A stretch of DNA of 64,000 nucleotides from Lewinellaceae bacterium (GTDB lineage Bacteria; Bacteroidota; Bacteroidia; Chitinophagales; Saprospiraceae), in assembly GCA_020636135.1 (NCBI GenBank), contig JACJYK010000001.1, positions 1,288,501 to 1,352,500 of the forward strand, read 5' to 3'. Numbering within the stretch: the stretch's first letter is position 1; every line of letters begins with the position of its first letter. The position numbers and the translations under genes are program-made. Of the stretch, positions 23,795 to 34,700 are shown piece by piece. Below the pieces are notes generated by a model. That model was not told where the DNA came from and ran no database searches. It saw nothing but the letters and a program-made list of their open reading frames with translations.

Positions 23795-26773
23795 ATGAGA
23801 GTTAAGTTGGACCAATCGGTGAAACAAGCCTCCGTGTTTGTGGCTTTCTTACTGCTGACAGCCATGACCTGGGCGCAAAAAACCATTACAGGTACGGTTA
23901 CAGATGCAGAAAGCGGCGAGCCATTAATCGGAGCAAACATTGTGATTAAGGGTACGTCAACTGGTAATGTGACAGACATTGATGGAACCTATTCGATACA
24001 GGCCAATATGGGCGATGTATTGGTGTTTTCTTACACATGATATGAAAACCAGGAAGTCACAGTAGGAGCTTCCAATGTAATTGATGTAACATTAGCAATC
24101 GGTAAGCAACTCGAAGAGGTTGTGGTAATCGGTTACAGCTCAGTGAAGAAATCTGACCTTACTGGAGCGGTAGTACCGATCACCGAGAAAGATTTCAACC
24201 GGGGTGTGATCACTTCGCCGGAAGAACTTATTCAGGGCCGGGCGGCCGGAGTACAGATTACCTCTGCATCCGGTGAGCCAGGATCCGGGATCAATATCCG
24301 GATACGGGGTACATCCTCCGTGGTAAACGGAAATAACCCGCTTTTTGTGGTGGACGGTGTTCCACTAAGTGGAGACAATACTTCCGCTTCTGGTCGGGGG
24401 ATCGGAACGGTTGCTGCAAAGAACCCGCTCAACTTCCTGAACCCGAGTGACATTGTAAGTATCGACATTCTTAAAGATGCATCAGCAACGGCGATTTACG
24501 GATCACGGGGTGCAAATGGTGTTGTGATCATCACGACTAAGAGCGGCCAGTCTGGCGCTGGTGTTCTGGACTACAATGTATCGTTTGGATTGTCAACGGT
24601 AGCTAAGCGCTATGATCTTCTTTCTCCTTCTGAATTCATCGACGCTTATTCCAGTTTTAATGGTGCAGCAGCAGCTGCTACTTTGAATGGCGGATCTGAA
24701 ACAGACTGGCAGGATGAGTTATTCCGTACTGCCTTCACACAAAACCACAACCTTTCTTTCGGTGGTGGTAATAACGGAGGCAACTACCGCTTTTCCCTTT
24801 CCTATCTGAACCAGGATGGGGTGATCCAGGAGAGTGGCTTGCAGCGTTTGACGGGACGATTTAACGGGTCTAAGAAATTCATCAGGGATAAATTGAATCT
24901 GACGGCTCAGTTTACGGTTTCCAACAACCATGATGATAACGTACCCAACACCAGTGATACCGGATTTGAAGGTGACTTGATTGGTAACATCCTGAAAGCA
25001 AACCCTACACAGCCGGTATACAATGCGGATGGAACTTTCAAGCAAGTGAGCAACACAGAACCGAATCCACTGGCAATGGTTAAGCTTACGGATGGTTTTA
25101 CCAACACGTTGCGTACCCTTGGTAATGTATCTGGTGAATTTGCCATCACCAACGATCTGTCCTTTAAATCTGTTTTGGGATTTGACCGCTCCACTTCATC
25201 AAGGATAGATGCATTGTCGAGAGATCTGAATGCATTGCAGGGTATTTACAACATCGGACGCCTTTATAGTAGTGATATTTCCATCCTGAATAAATTGTGG
25301 GAGAACTACTTCACCTACGATAAAGATTTTGGCAGTATTTCATTCAATGGACTGTTGGGATATTCCTACCAGAGCTTTGATTACGGAGGGAAGTCCCTTG
25401 AACTGGCAAACTTCCGCACGAATGATCTCAATGTGATGATCAACAACTTCGGAGCAGCGGAAAATTCAATTGTGAACAATTCCTACCGTACGATTGACGA
25501 ATTGCAATCGTATTTCGGCCGGGTTACATTCGACATTGCAGACAAGTATTTGCTGACTGGTACAGTTAGGGCCGATGGTTCGACCCGCTTTGGTCCAGGA
25601 AACCAGTATGGTTATTTCCCATCCTTTGCCTTTAAATGGCGCCTGATTCAGGAATCGTTTGTGCCCGATTTCTTCTCGGACCTGGGGCTCCGCCTGGGAT
25701 GGGGTCTTACCGGAAACCAGTCCATTCCTCACGATCAATTCCAGCTTAGAAGACGTTATGGCAACTGGAGCCTCCAGACCGACGGCAAAGGGATCAACTC
25801 CGGTGGTTTGTCAACCATCTCATTCCAGAACCCGAACCTGAAATGGGAGGCAACCAGCCAGCTGAACCTTGGTATTGATTTTGGTTTTGCCAACAACCGT
25901 ATTTCAGGCTCTCTTGACCTGTATAAGAAGAATACCAAAGATCTTTTGATCCAGGTGTTCTCTGCGCAGCCAGCTCCCCAGCCGTTTACCTGGGAGAACC
26001 TTGACGCCGACGTGGTGAATCAGGGCGTAGAACTGGCGCTGAATACCTTCATCGTGGATAATGCCGATTTCTCCTGGAATTTAGGAGCCAATCTTGCATA
26101 CAATCACAACATTGTTAAGAATTACAATGGTTTGTTGAACACAGGTGCTATTCGCGGTCAGGGTTTGTCCGGCGCTTTTGCTGAACGTATTGCAGGTGAT
26201 CAACCCCTGTACGCATTCTTCCTGAGAGAGTTTGGAGGTTTTGATTCGGAAGGCATTACCCTCTATCCGAATGGTGACGTCCAGGAATTTGTGGGAGCAA
26301 GTCCACTTCCTACGGTGAATGCCGGTTTGACAAACACCTTTACGTACAAGGACTTTGATCTGAGCTTCTTCTTTGCGGGCCAGTTTGGACATTATGTATA
26401 CAACAATACAGCTAATGCGTACTTCACCGCCGGTGCACTGGCAAACGGCCGGAATGTTACGAAAAATGTTGTTGGCAATGGCGAAGGTCGGTTGAATGCT
26501 CCTGACGTATCCACGCGATTCCTTGAAAAAGGTGACTTCGTTCGTTTGCAGAACTTGTCGTTGGGTTATAATGTCAGAACCTCGGGTGACATCTTCAAAT
26601 CTATCCGGTTATATTTGACCGGACAGAATTTGTTCCTGATTACCAAGTACTCAGGTCAGGATCCTGAAGTGAATAATGATGCATCGATCAATGGTATTCC
26701 TTCATTGGGTATCGATTACACGACGTATCCACGTCCTCGGACGATTACGTTTGGTGCCAACTTTTCCTTTTAA
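23795..26773 (+). pseudogene. SusC/RagA TonB-linked outer-membrane receptor, interrupted by an in-frame TGA
   Basis: The frame from the ATG at 23795 encodes a signal peptide (VFVAFLLLTAMTWAQ) and a CarboxypepD_reg-like domain (KTITGTVTDAESGEPLIGAN). It then meets TGA at 24038-24040 and continues in the same frame to 26773. The sequence around the stop reads SYT-stop-YENQEV, where homologs have SYTGYE, so one G-to-T change (GGA to TGA) explains it. The rest is intact: the plug domain (VVVIGYSSVKKSDLTGAV, VVDGVPLSG, ILKDASATAIYGSRGANGVV) and a barrel ending FGANFSF. A restart at the first later ATG would not restore export. The gene precedes susD by 15 nt. It may be a fresh pseudogene or a sequencing error. 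Confidence 0.88.
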
Positions 26774-26788
26774 TCAAGCAAATTCATC

Positions 26789-28297
26789 ATGATCATGAAA
26801 ATGAAAAAAGCTATAAATATAATAATGGGCGGGGCATTCATTCTGACCCTGGTGCCAGCCTGTACCGATCTCAAAGTCAATGAAGTTGATTCCATAGTAG
26901 AAGAGAATGCCGGTGGCGGTTTTGTGGCCGGAAATCCTACTGATTTGTTGTCATCGGCGTATAATGACCTTGGATCCTATACCGACCAGGCAAATATCTA
27001 TGCACTGCTGGAGCAGCCTTCGGATGAAATGATCCCGCCAACACGCGGGGTTGACTGGGGTGATAATGGAGTATGGCGTTTGCTGCATACCCAATCATGG
27101 GATGCAACGCATTCACAAGTACTCGGTGTCTGGAACCAGCTGAATTCGTTTGCTTATAAGTGCAATGAAATCCTGGCCTCCAATCCAAGTCCGCAACAAG
27201 CGGCTGAAGCTAAAGTTTTACGTGCGTTGAACATGTACTATGTCATGGATTTTTACGGTCAGGTGCCTTTCCGGGAAGTTACCGAAGGTGTTGATGTAGA
27301 CCCCAAGGTACTTTCAAGGTCCGAAGCTTTTGATTTTATCGTCAAGGACCTGACGGATGCGTTGGCAGCACTGCCAAATGATGGTCCAATGGTAGGGGGA
27401 CGCTCAACAGCGACACAGGCCGCAGCCAATGCCCTGCTATCGCGCCTTTACCTGAATAAAGCAGTCTTTACAGCAGCCGATGCAGCCGGTCCCTACAATT
27501 TCGATGCAGGTGATATGACAAAGGTGGTTCAGTATGCTGATGCCGTTGCCGCTTCAGGATACGACCTGGAAGATGAATACTTCAAAATTTTCTCGAACAG
27601 CTCAGAAAAGGAAGTTATCCTGAATAGTGTTGCCGGTACTCCGCAAAACCGTTGGTTTATGACGCTTCACTACGATCAGAATCCCAGTGGATGGAACGGT
27701 TTTACCACCCTGGCTGATTTCTACAATAAGTTTGACAAGAGCGATCCCCGGATCGGTAACTATCCTGCACCGGATGGTTCCCAATTCTCCGGTATTGGCA
27801 GAGGCTTCCTGATCGGTCAGCAATACAAAGATGACGGAAGTGCATTGGTCGATTCACGGACACAAAAGCCACTGCAGTTTACCACCGATGTACCTCTGGC
27901 TGGTGCTGCCACAGATAAAGGTATCCGTGCGATTAAATACCACCCGTCAAATGCCGGTAAATACATTATGATCCGATATGGTGAAGTGTACATGAATAAA
28001 TTGGAAGCCATCGTACGTGGCGGTAGCAGTAGCCAATCCGCTTTGGACGTGGTGAACAATCTGCGTGCAAAGCGTGGTGCTCCTGCACTGGCCAGCATCG
28101 ACGTAAGTGGCGTTCTGGACGAGCGCGGCCGTGAATTGTACTGGGAAGGATTCCGCCGGGATGATCAAATCCGGTTTGGTACCTTTACGGGAACCTGGGA
28201 ATCCAAGACAACCACAGATCCTAGTCGTGTTTTGTTTCCAATACCGCAGCAGGCATTGGATTCAAATCCAAACCTGACTCAGAATCCGGGATATTGA
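26789..28297 (+). CDS. SusD/RagB-family nutrient-binding lipoprotein
   Basis: This 502-residue protein has a lipoprotein signal peptide with the lipobox LVPAC. The SusD N-terminal helical part (NDLGSYTDQANIYALLEQPSDEM, then WNQLNSFAYKCNEIL) and the C-terminal part (EVYMNKLEAIVRGG, VNNLRAKRGAPAL, DERGRELYWEGFRRDD) are both complete. SusD proteins sit on the cell surface as a lid over a SusC channel and capture oligosaccharides or peptides. It lies 15 nt after the susC frame and is followed by a strong terminator. No hydrolase is nearby, so the substrate is unknown. If the susC stop is real, this lipoprotein has lost its partner. Confidence 0.93.
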   Translation: MIMKMKKAINIIMGGAFILTLVPACTDLKVNEVDSIVEENAGGGFVAGNPTDLLSSAYNDLGSYTDQANIYALLEQPSDEMIPPTRGVDWGDNGVWRLLHTQSWDATHSQVLGVWNQLNSFAYKCNEILASNPSPQQAAEAKVLRALNMYYVMDFYGQVPFREVTEGVDVDPKVLSRSEAFDFIVKDLTDALAALPNDGPMVGGRSTATQAAANALLSRLYLNKAVFTAADAAGPYNFDAGDMTKVVQYADAVAASGYDLEDEYFKIFSNSSEKEVILNSVAGTPQNRWFMTLHYDQNPSGWNGFTTLADFYNKFDKSDPRIGNYPAPDGSQFSGIGRGFLIGQQYKDDGSALVDSRTQKPLQFTTDVPLAGAATDKGIRAIKYHPSNAGKYIMIRYGEVYMNKLEAIVRGGSSSQSALDVVNNLRAKRGAPALASIDVSGVLDERGRELYWEGFRRDDQIRFGTFTGTWESKTTTDPSRVLFPIPQQALDSNPNLTQNPGY

Positions 28298-28319
28298 TTT
28301 AAGTTCATTTCCATAAACG

Positions 28320-28368
28320 AAAAAGCTGTCCCTGGGTCTTCTGCACAGGGACAGCTTTTTATTTTTTT
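28320..28368 (+). terminator. Strong intrinsic terminator after susD
   Basis: The perfect 15-bp stem AAAAAGCTGTCCCTG (28320-28334) / CAGGGACAGCTTTTT (28346-28360) encloses an 11-nt loop and is followed by ATTTTTTT. It separates the susCD unit from the FG-GAP lipoprotein pair. Confidence 0.92.
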
Positions 28369-28413
28369 GAAACTCGCTGACACCGAGCATTGAAAACACC
28401 TAATTTTGATTTC

Positions 28414-31400
28414 GTGAAAAAGGCCCTCGCCGGTATAGTGTTCTGCACACTTCTGATAAGTTCATGGGCTTGCCATGAAGAGGAAAAACCGGCTCTTTTT
28501 CAGCTGATGCCCTCTGAGGAGACGGGAGTTCATTTTGTCAATGATGTTGAAAATTCTCCGGATTTCAATATCCTGTTGTATCGGAATTTTTATAATGGTG
28601 GAGGAGTAGCCATCGGGGATATCAACAACGATGGACTGGCAGATATTTACTTTACCCGAAATCAGGGGCCCAACAAACTTTTCCTCAACAAGGGAGATTT
28701 TCATTTTGAAGATATCACCGAATCAGCAGGTATCGGTGGAACGAAAGCCTGGAGTACAGGTGTGGTCATGGTTGACATCAACAACGATGGTTGGTTGGAT
28801 GTATATGTATGTAACGCAGGTTATGTTAAAGGTGATGATCAGGAGAATGAATTATTTATCAATAATCATGACCTGACATTCACCGAATCAGCAGCCGAAT
28901 ACGGGCTGAATGAAAATGGGTACACCACCCACGCCGCATTTTTTGATTACGACCTGGATGGAGACCTGGATGCCTACATTTTGAACAATAGTTTTATACC
29001 GGTCAATACGCTTAACTACCAAAACAAAAGAGACCTCCGCGCTAAAGACTGGCCAGTAGAGGATTTCCTGAAGGGTGGGGGTGACAAATTACTTCGCAAT
29101 GACAATGGCCATTTTGTCGATGTGAGTGAAGAGGCTCATATTTTTGGGAGCTTGATTGGTTTTGGGTTAGGGGTCACTGTCGGCGACATCAATGGCGACC
29201 TCTACCCGGACATCTATGTGTCCAATGACTTTTTCGAAAGGGACTATCTCTACATCAACCAGCGGGACGGAACCTTTAAGGAAGAAATTGAAAAATGGAT
29301 GAATCATCTGAGCCTGTCATCCATGGGTGCCGATATGGCGGACATCAACAACGACGGGTATCCCGAGGTGTTTGTTACGGAAATGCTTCCGGATAACGAT
29401 TACCGCATGAAAACTACCACTTTGTTTGAAAACTATTCGACCTATCAGCTCAAACAGTCACGGGATTTCTACCACCAGTTTATGCAGAATACGCTGCAGT
29501 TGAATAATGGAGACAGTTCATTTAGCGAGATTGCTTACTTCAGTGGTGTCGCTGCATCCGATTGGAGCTGGGGAGCCCTGCTCTTTGATATGGATAATGA
29601 TGGCTATCGGGATATCTACGTATGTAACGGAATACTCCAGGATGTTACTGATCAGGATTTTCGTGACTTTTTTGCCAATGAAGTAATTCAACGCATGGTC
29701 CTGACCGGAGAAAAAAAGGATATTGATGAGATCCTGACCAGAATGCCTTCCAAACCTCAATTGAACAAGGTGTTCCATAATCAGGGCAATCTGACTTTTA
29801 ATTCGGTGGGCCCCGAATGGGGTTTTGATAAGCCGTCTTTTTCCAACGGGGCAGCCTATGGCGATCTGGATAACGATGGAGATCTGGACCTGGTCGTGAA
29901 TAATCTCAAACAGGAGGCATTTTTATTCCGAAACAATTCCTCCTTACAACTACACCACCATTATATCGGGTTTAATTTGAAGGGCAGTCCGGAGAACACA
30001 TTTGCCATCGGTACAGTCATCCGTGTGTATAGCGGGAACAAAATCCGCAATGCTCAGGTAATCCCATCACGGGGTTTTCAGTCCTCTGTGGATTATCGGA
30101 CACTGTTTGGAATGGATACTTTGACGGATATTGATTCCATTCAAATAATCTGGCCGGACCGGACGCAGACTTCCCTCGGCCCGCTTGCCCTTGATTCAGT
30201 CTATTCACTGGATTATGCCACCCTCCAGCGTCAGCAAATACCGGCTCCCCAACAAGCAGGCACGGCCACCTACCTCACCGAGGGACCTAGCCCGTTTGCG
30301 GCACAACCTGAAGATGAATATGTTGATTTCTATCAGGAAGGTTTGGTCTTTAAAATGTTATCGAAAGAGGGCCCGCGTGCTGATGCCGGCGATGTCAATG
30401 GAGATGGCCTGGAAGACGTATTTATTGGAGGTCCGGCAAATGTTCCCGGGCTCCTGTACATCCAGTCCCCTGCAGGATTTTCGATAGCGGATACGCGTAC
30501 CTTTTTGCGTGACGCCATCTATGAGGATACGGCAGTCCGATTTTTTGATGCTGATGGAGACGGCGATCTGGATTTATTCGTCGGGTCCGGAGGAAATCGC
30601 GGCCGGGCGGGGTCAACCAACTTTCATGACCGGTTATACATCAACAATGGTAAAGGGGATTTTGCCTTGCAGTCCTTTGCCTTTCCGGGTAATGGCTACA
30701 ATACGGCAGTAGCCGTAGCTGAGGATATAGATCGTGATGGAGACCTGGACTTATTTGTTGGTAATCGGAGTGTTCCGGGAGTCTACGGTATTGATCCACA
30801 GAGTTATCTTCTGGAGAACGATGGCAAAGGGCATTTCCGGGATGTAACACATACCCTGGCACCGGAACTTGAACACATCGGCATGGTGACCGATGCTCAA
30901 TGGATTGACCTGGATGGGGACCAGACCAATGAATTGGTTGTGGTGGGAGACTGGATGGCACCTCAAATCTTTCACTGGAAAGATCAGCAATTGCATCCAT
31001 TTGACAGCGGTCTTGAAAAACTGTCGGGATGGTGGAATGGTATGCAAAGTAGCGATCTCGATCAGGACGGGGATATGGATCTGATCCTGGGTAACCGGGG
31101 AGAGAATTTCTTCTTCACCGCAGATGAAGAACATCCGGTCAAATTATGGTTGGAGGATTTTGATGACAATGGCACGATCGAAAAAGTCATTACCCGTACC
31201 ATAGACGGTAAGGACATGCCGGTCCATACCCGCGATGAGCTGGCATCTCAGATCGTCAGTCTTAAAAAACAGAACCTGAAACACGTCGAATTTGCGACCA
31301 AATCGATGGATCAGTTGTTCTCTGACAAGGTGCTTTCAAATGCGCAGGTCAAAGAGGCGACCTGGTTTAAATCCTGTATTGCATGGAATGATGGAACAGG

Positions 31401-31752
31401 GAGATTTACAGTTGAAGCCCTGCCTCAGGAGGTTCAATTTTCTTGCGTCTGTGCCATCAATTGTACCGATGTCAATGCCGATGGGCGTCCGGATATCATC
31501 CTCGGCGGTAATGAAAGTAATTTCACGCCCCAATATTCACAGTTGGACGCCAGCAGGGGGCAGATAGTCCTGAATATGGGAGCAGAAAACTGGCAGTGTG
31601 TCGATCTTGCCAAAACAGGAATGCACCTTGAAGGTGATGTAAAACAAATCTTGCCGGTCACCATTAGAAACGAAACCTACTTACTGGTCCTGATCAACAA
31701 TGAGGTGCCGCAACTTTTCCAGATTAATTCACAGACGATCCCGGCATTATGA
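28414..31752 (+). CDS. FG-GAP/VCBS-repeat lipoprotein with ASPIC/UnbV domain (CRTAC1-like), copy 1
   Basis: I place the start at GTG 28414, which gives a signal peptide MKKALAGIVFCTLLISSWAC; an in-frame TTG at 28390 is the alternative. The mature protein of about 1090 residues carries many calcium-binding FG-GAP/VCBS motifs, such as GDINNDGLADIYF, VDINNDGWLDVYV, GDINGDLYPDIYV and GDLDNDGDLDLVV, in two propeller-like blocks. Between them lies an ASPIC/UnbV domain (about 525-610: SRGFQSSVDYRTLFG, IQIIWPD). Paralogs commonly accompany SusCD systems in Bacteroidota, where they are thought to bind polymers or act as surface partners; the function is not established. Its stop overlaps the start of copy 2 by 4 nt. 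Confidence 0.87.
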   Translation: MKKALAGIVFCTLLISSWACHEEEKPALFQLMPSEETGVHFVNDVENSPDFNILLYRNFYNGGGVAIGDINNDGLADIYFTRNQGPNKLFLNKGDFHFEDITESAGIGGTKAWSTGVVMVDINNDGWLDVYVCNAGYVKGDDQENELFINNHDLTFTESAAEYGLNENGYTTHAAFFDYDLDGDLDAYILNNSFIPVNTLNYQNKRDLRAKDWPVEDFLKGGGDKLLRNDNGHFVDVSEEAHIFGSLIGFGLGVTVGDINGDLYPDIYVSNDFFERDYLYINQRDGTFKEEIEKWMNHLSLSSMGADMADINNDGYPEVFVTEMLPDNDYRMKTTTLFENYSTYQLKQSRDFYHQFMQNTLQLNNGDSSFSEIAYFSGVAASDWSWGALLFDMDNDGYRDIYVCNGILQDVTDQDFRDFFANEVIQRMVLTGEKKDIDEILTRMPSKPQLNKVFHNQGNLTFNSVGPEWGFDKPSFSNGAAYGDLDNDGDLDLVVNNLKQEAFLFRNNSSLQLHHHYIGFNLKGSPENTFAIGTVIRVYSGNKIRNAQVIPSRGFQSSVDYRTLFGMDTLTDIDSIQIIWPDRTQTSLGPLALDSVYSLDYATLQRQQIPAPQQAGTATYLTEGPSPFAAQPEDEYVDFYQEGLVFKMLSKEGPRADAGDVNGDGLEDVFIGGPANVPGLLYIQSPAGFSIADTRTFLRDAIYEDTAVRFFDADGDGDLDLFVGSGGNRGRAGSTNFHDRLYINNGKGDFALQSFAFPGNGYNTAVAVAEDIDRDGDLDLFVGNRSVPGVYGIDPQSYLLENDGKGHFRDVTHTLAPELEHIGMVTDAQWIDLDGDQTNELVVVGDWMAPQIFHWKDQQLHPFDSGLEKLSGWWNGMQSSDLDQDGDMDLILGNRGENFFFTADEEHPVKLWLEDFDDNGTIEKVITRTIDGKDMPVHTRDELASQIVSLKKQNLKHVEFATKSMDQLFSDKVLSNAQVKEATWFKSCIAWNDGTGRFTVEALPQEVQFSCVCAINCTDVNADGRPDIILGGNESNFTPQYSQLDASRGQIVLNMGAENWQCVDLAKTGMHLEGDVKQILPVTIRNETYLLVLINNEVPQLFQINSQTIPAL

Positions 31753-34700
31753 ACCAGGCTCTAGGGGCAGAATGGAAAGGCGCAATAACGACTCAGAGCA
31801 TCTTCATGATGCTGACTTTGATTTTATTCCTAACCGGATGCACCAGTGAATCGAAACGATTTGAGTTGTTATCCAGCTCAAAAACGGGTATTTCATTTAG
31901 GAATGACCTGGAGCCGACGCCGGAGATGAACATTTTTAACTACCTGTATTTTTACAATGGAGGCGGAACGTCAACAGGTGACGTCAATGGTGATGGACTA
32001 CCGGATCTATTTTTTACCGCAAACCAAACAGAAAACAAGCTGTATCTCAACCTGGGTGATCTTAAATTTTCAGACATAACCAAAATAGCAGGTGTAGGTG
32101 GTCCGGAGGGATGGTCTACCGGGGTAACCATGGCGGATGTTAACGGAGATGGCCTGATGGACATTTATGTATGCCAGCTGGGCAGCCACCTGACTTTTCA
32201 GCAACGCAATCAGCTCTATATTAATCAGGGCAATGATTCGAACGGGATACCGCATTTCGTCGATGAGGCTAAAAAGTACGGACTGGATATAGCTTCCTAT
32301 TCTACGCAGGCTGCTTTCTTTGACTATGATCTGGATGGAGATCTTGACATGTACCTGCTGAATCATTCCGTGCATAACAACGGGACTTTTGGTCAAAGGA
32401 ACACCTTGCTGGATGAGATGCATCCTACCGCTGGTGACAGGCTTTTCCGTAATGACGGAAACGTATTTACCGATGTTACTTCCTCTTCTGGGATCTATTC
32501 GTCTGTGCTGGGCTATGGACTGGGTATAATAACACCGGATGTCAACAATGACGGATGGCCGGATATTTACATCGCCAATGATTTTCACGAAAACGATTAT
32601 CTGTACATCAATCAGAAGGACGGGACTTTCAAGGAGTCATTGTATGAGACCGTCCAGCATACTTCCCGCTTTTCCATGGGTTGTGACTGGGGCGATATCA
32701 ACAATGACGGCTGGAATGAATTGATGACCCTGGATATGCTACCGGAAGATCCGGTGATCCTGAAGTCTTCTGCAGCAGAAGACGCTTATGATGTTTATCA
32801 GTACAAATTAAAATACGGGTATGGTCACCAGTTTGCCCGCAATAACCTGCAATTCAACTGGGGGCTGAATCCCCAGAATGGGAAACCTATGTTTTCGGAG
32901 ATTGGTATGATGAGCGGTGTCTACGCCTCCGACTGGAGCTGGAGCACATTATTCAGTGATTTTGACCTGGATGGATATGAAGACATTTTTGTTTCCAATG
33001 GAATCCTGCGACGGTCCAATGACCTGGATTACATCAACTTTATTACGAACGATTCCATTCAGGCCCGGCTCAGCAGCCCAATGGTCTCGGCCAGGGATTT
33101 CCAGTTGTTCGAGCACATGCCGGAGATCAAATTGCCAAATTACCTGTACCACAACAACCATGACCTGACCTTTACCAATGTCGCTCAGGAATGGGGGCTT
33201 GATAAACCAAGTTTCTCCAATGGCAGTGTTTACGTGGATCTGGATAACGATGGCGACCTGGACCTGGTAGTGAATAACATCAACGATTTTGCAGCCATTT
33301 ACGAAAATCACACCCGGGAGAATCAGGCTGATTCACTTCACTACCTTACCGTCATTCTGAAAGGAACCGGGGCAAATTCATATGGAGTAGGTAGCTGCCT
33401 TATTGCGCGAACCCATGGTCAGTCATTGATCCGCTATGCAAGTCCGACCAGGGGATTTCAAAGTTCCGTAGACATACGGCCCACCTTTGGTTTAGGAAAA
33501 CAAACGCGGATTGATTCACTATGGGTTATCTGGCCTGATCACCGGTATCAGTTGTTAACCGATGTGGCCGCCGATCAGTTTTTAGAAGTTCGCCAGGATC
33601 AGGCACAAGGTATCTATCCATGGCAGAATAAGGATAATGCAACTCCCCTGGCATACCGTTACAAAGACCTTTCGAAAGAAACAAACCTGAACCACGTCCA
33701 TAAAGAGAATAGTTTCATTGAATTCAATCGTGAGCCACTAATCCCGCATATGAGCTCACAGGAGGGGCCTGCATTGGCTGTGGGAGATGTGAATGGTGAC
33801 GGGCTGGAAGACCTGTTTGTAGGAGCTGCCCGCAGGGATACAGCCGTCCTTTTCCTGCAATCGCCGAATGGTACATTCAGGCAGGACCTGGTAAATCAAT
33901 CTTTGTGGAATGCCGAAGCACATTTTGAAGATACTGAGGCATTGCTCAAAGACTTAGACGGTGACGGGAAGGTTGATCTGGTGATTGCCAGTGGAGGAAA
34001 TGAATTCAATAACAATTCGCCCGAGACATTCACCCGGTTTTACCGGAATCACGATGGCCGCTTCATCCGCGATTCTTTTCCACCAATCGGATTATCGGCG
34101 TCGGCCCTGGTTGCGGTGGATATCGACCTGGACGGCGATGAAGACCTGGTCATTGGAGGCAAGTCCATTCCCAGGCATTATGGTAAACCGGCTTCGTCGT
34201 ATATCCTGGTCAATGATGGCCATGGCCATTTTAAGGATGCGACCCTTGATGTGGCTCCTTTTCTGATGGGTATCGGGATGGTTCAGGATATCGATGTCGC
34301 GGATATGGATGGTGATGGCCGCCCGGATTTGCTTATTGCCAGTGAATGGTCCCCGGTGATGATTGCGATGAACCGACCCGGTCATTTCGAACTTCTGAAA
34401 GGCGATGATCTCGGTATTCCCCATTCGGAAGGCTGGTGGAACACCTTCATTCCCGCGGATTTTGACGGAGATGGAGATCTGGATTTCATCGGTGGTAATT
34501 TGGGACTAAATTCCAAACTCAAGGCCACAGCAGAGCATCCGTTGATCCTTTATTTGGCGGACTTTGACTTCAATGGTGATCAGGAACAGGTGTTGACCTA
34601 CTACGATAAAGGCTCCTACAAGTCGTTTGCCACGATGGATGAGCTGGTCAAACAGATGCCCACCATTCGGAAGAAGTATCATACTTACCACGACTTCGCC

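Noticed and set aside
24038..24040. TGA recoded as glycine or selenocysteine
   Set aside because: Other long genes in the window use TGA as stop and contain no internal TGA; the site expects glycine, not cysteine or selenocysteine.
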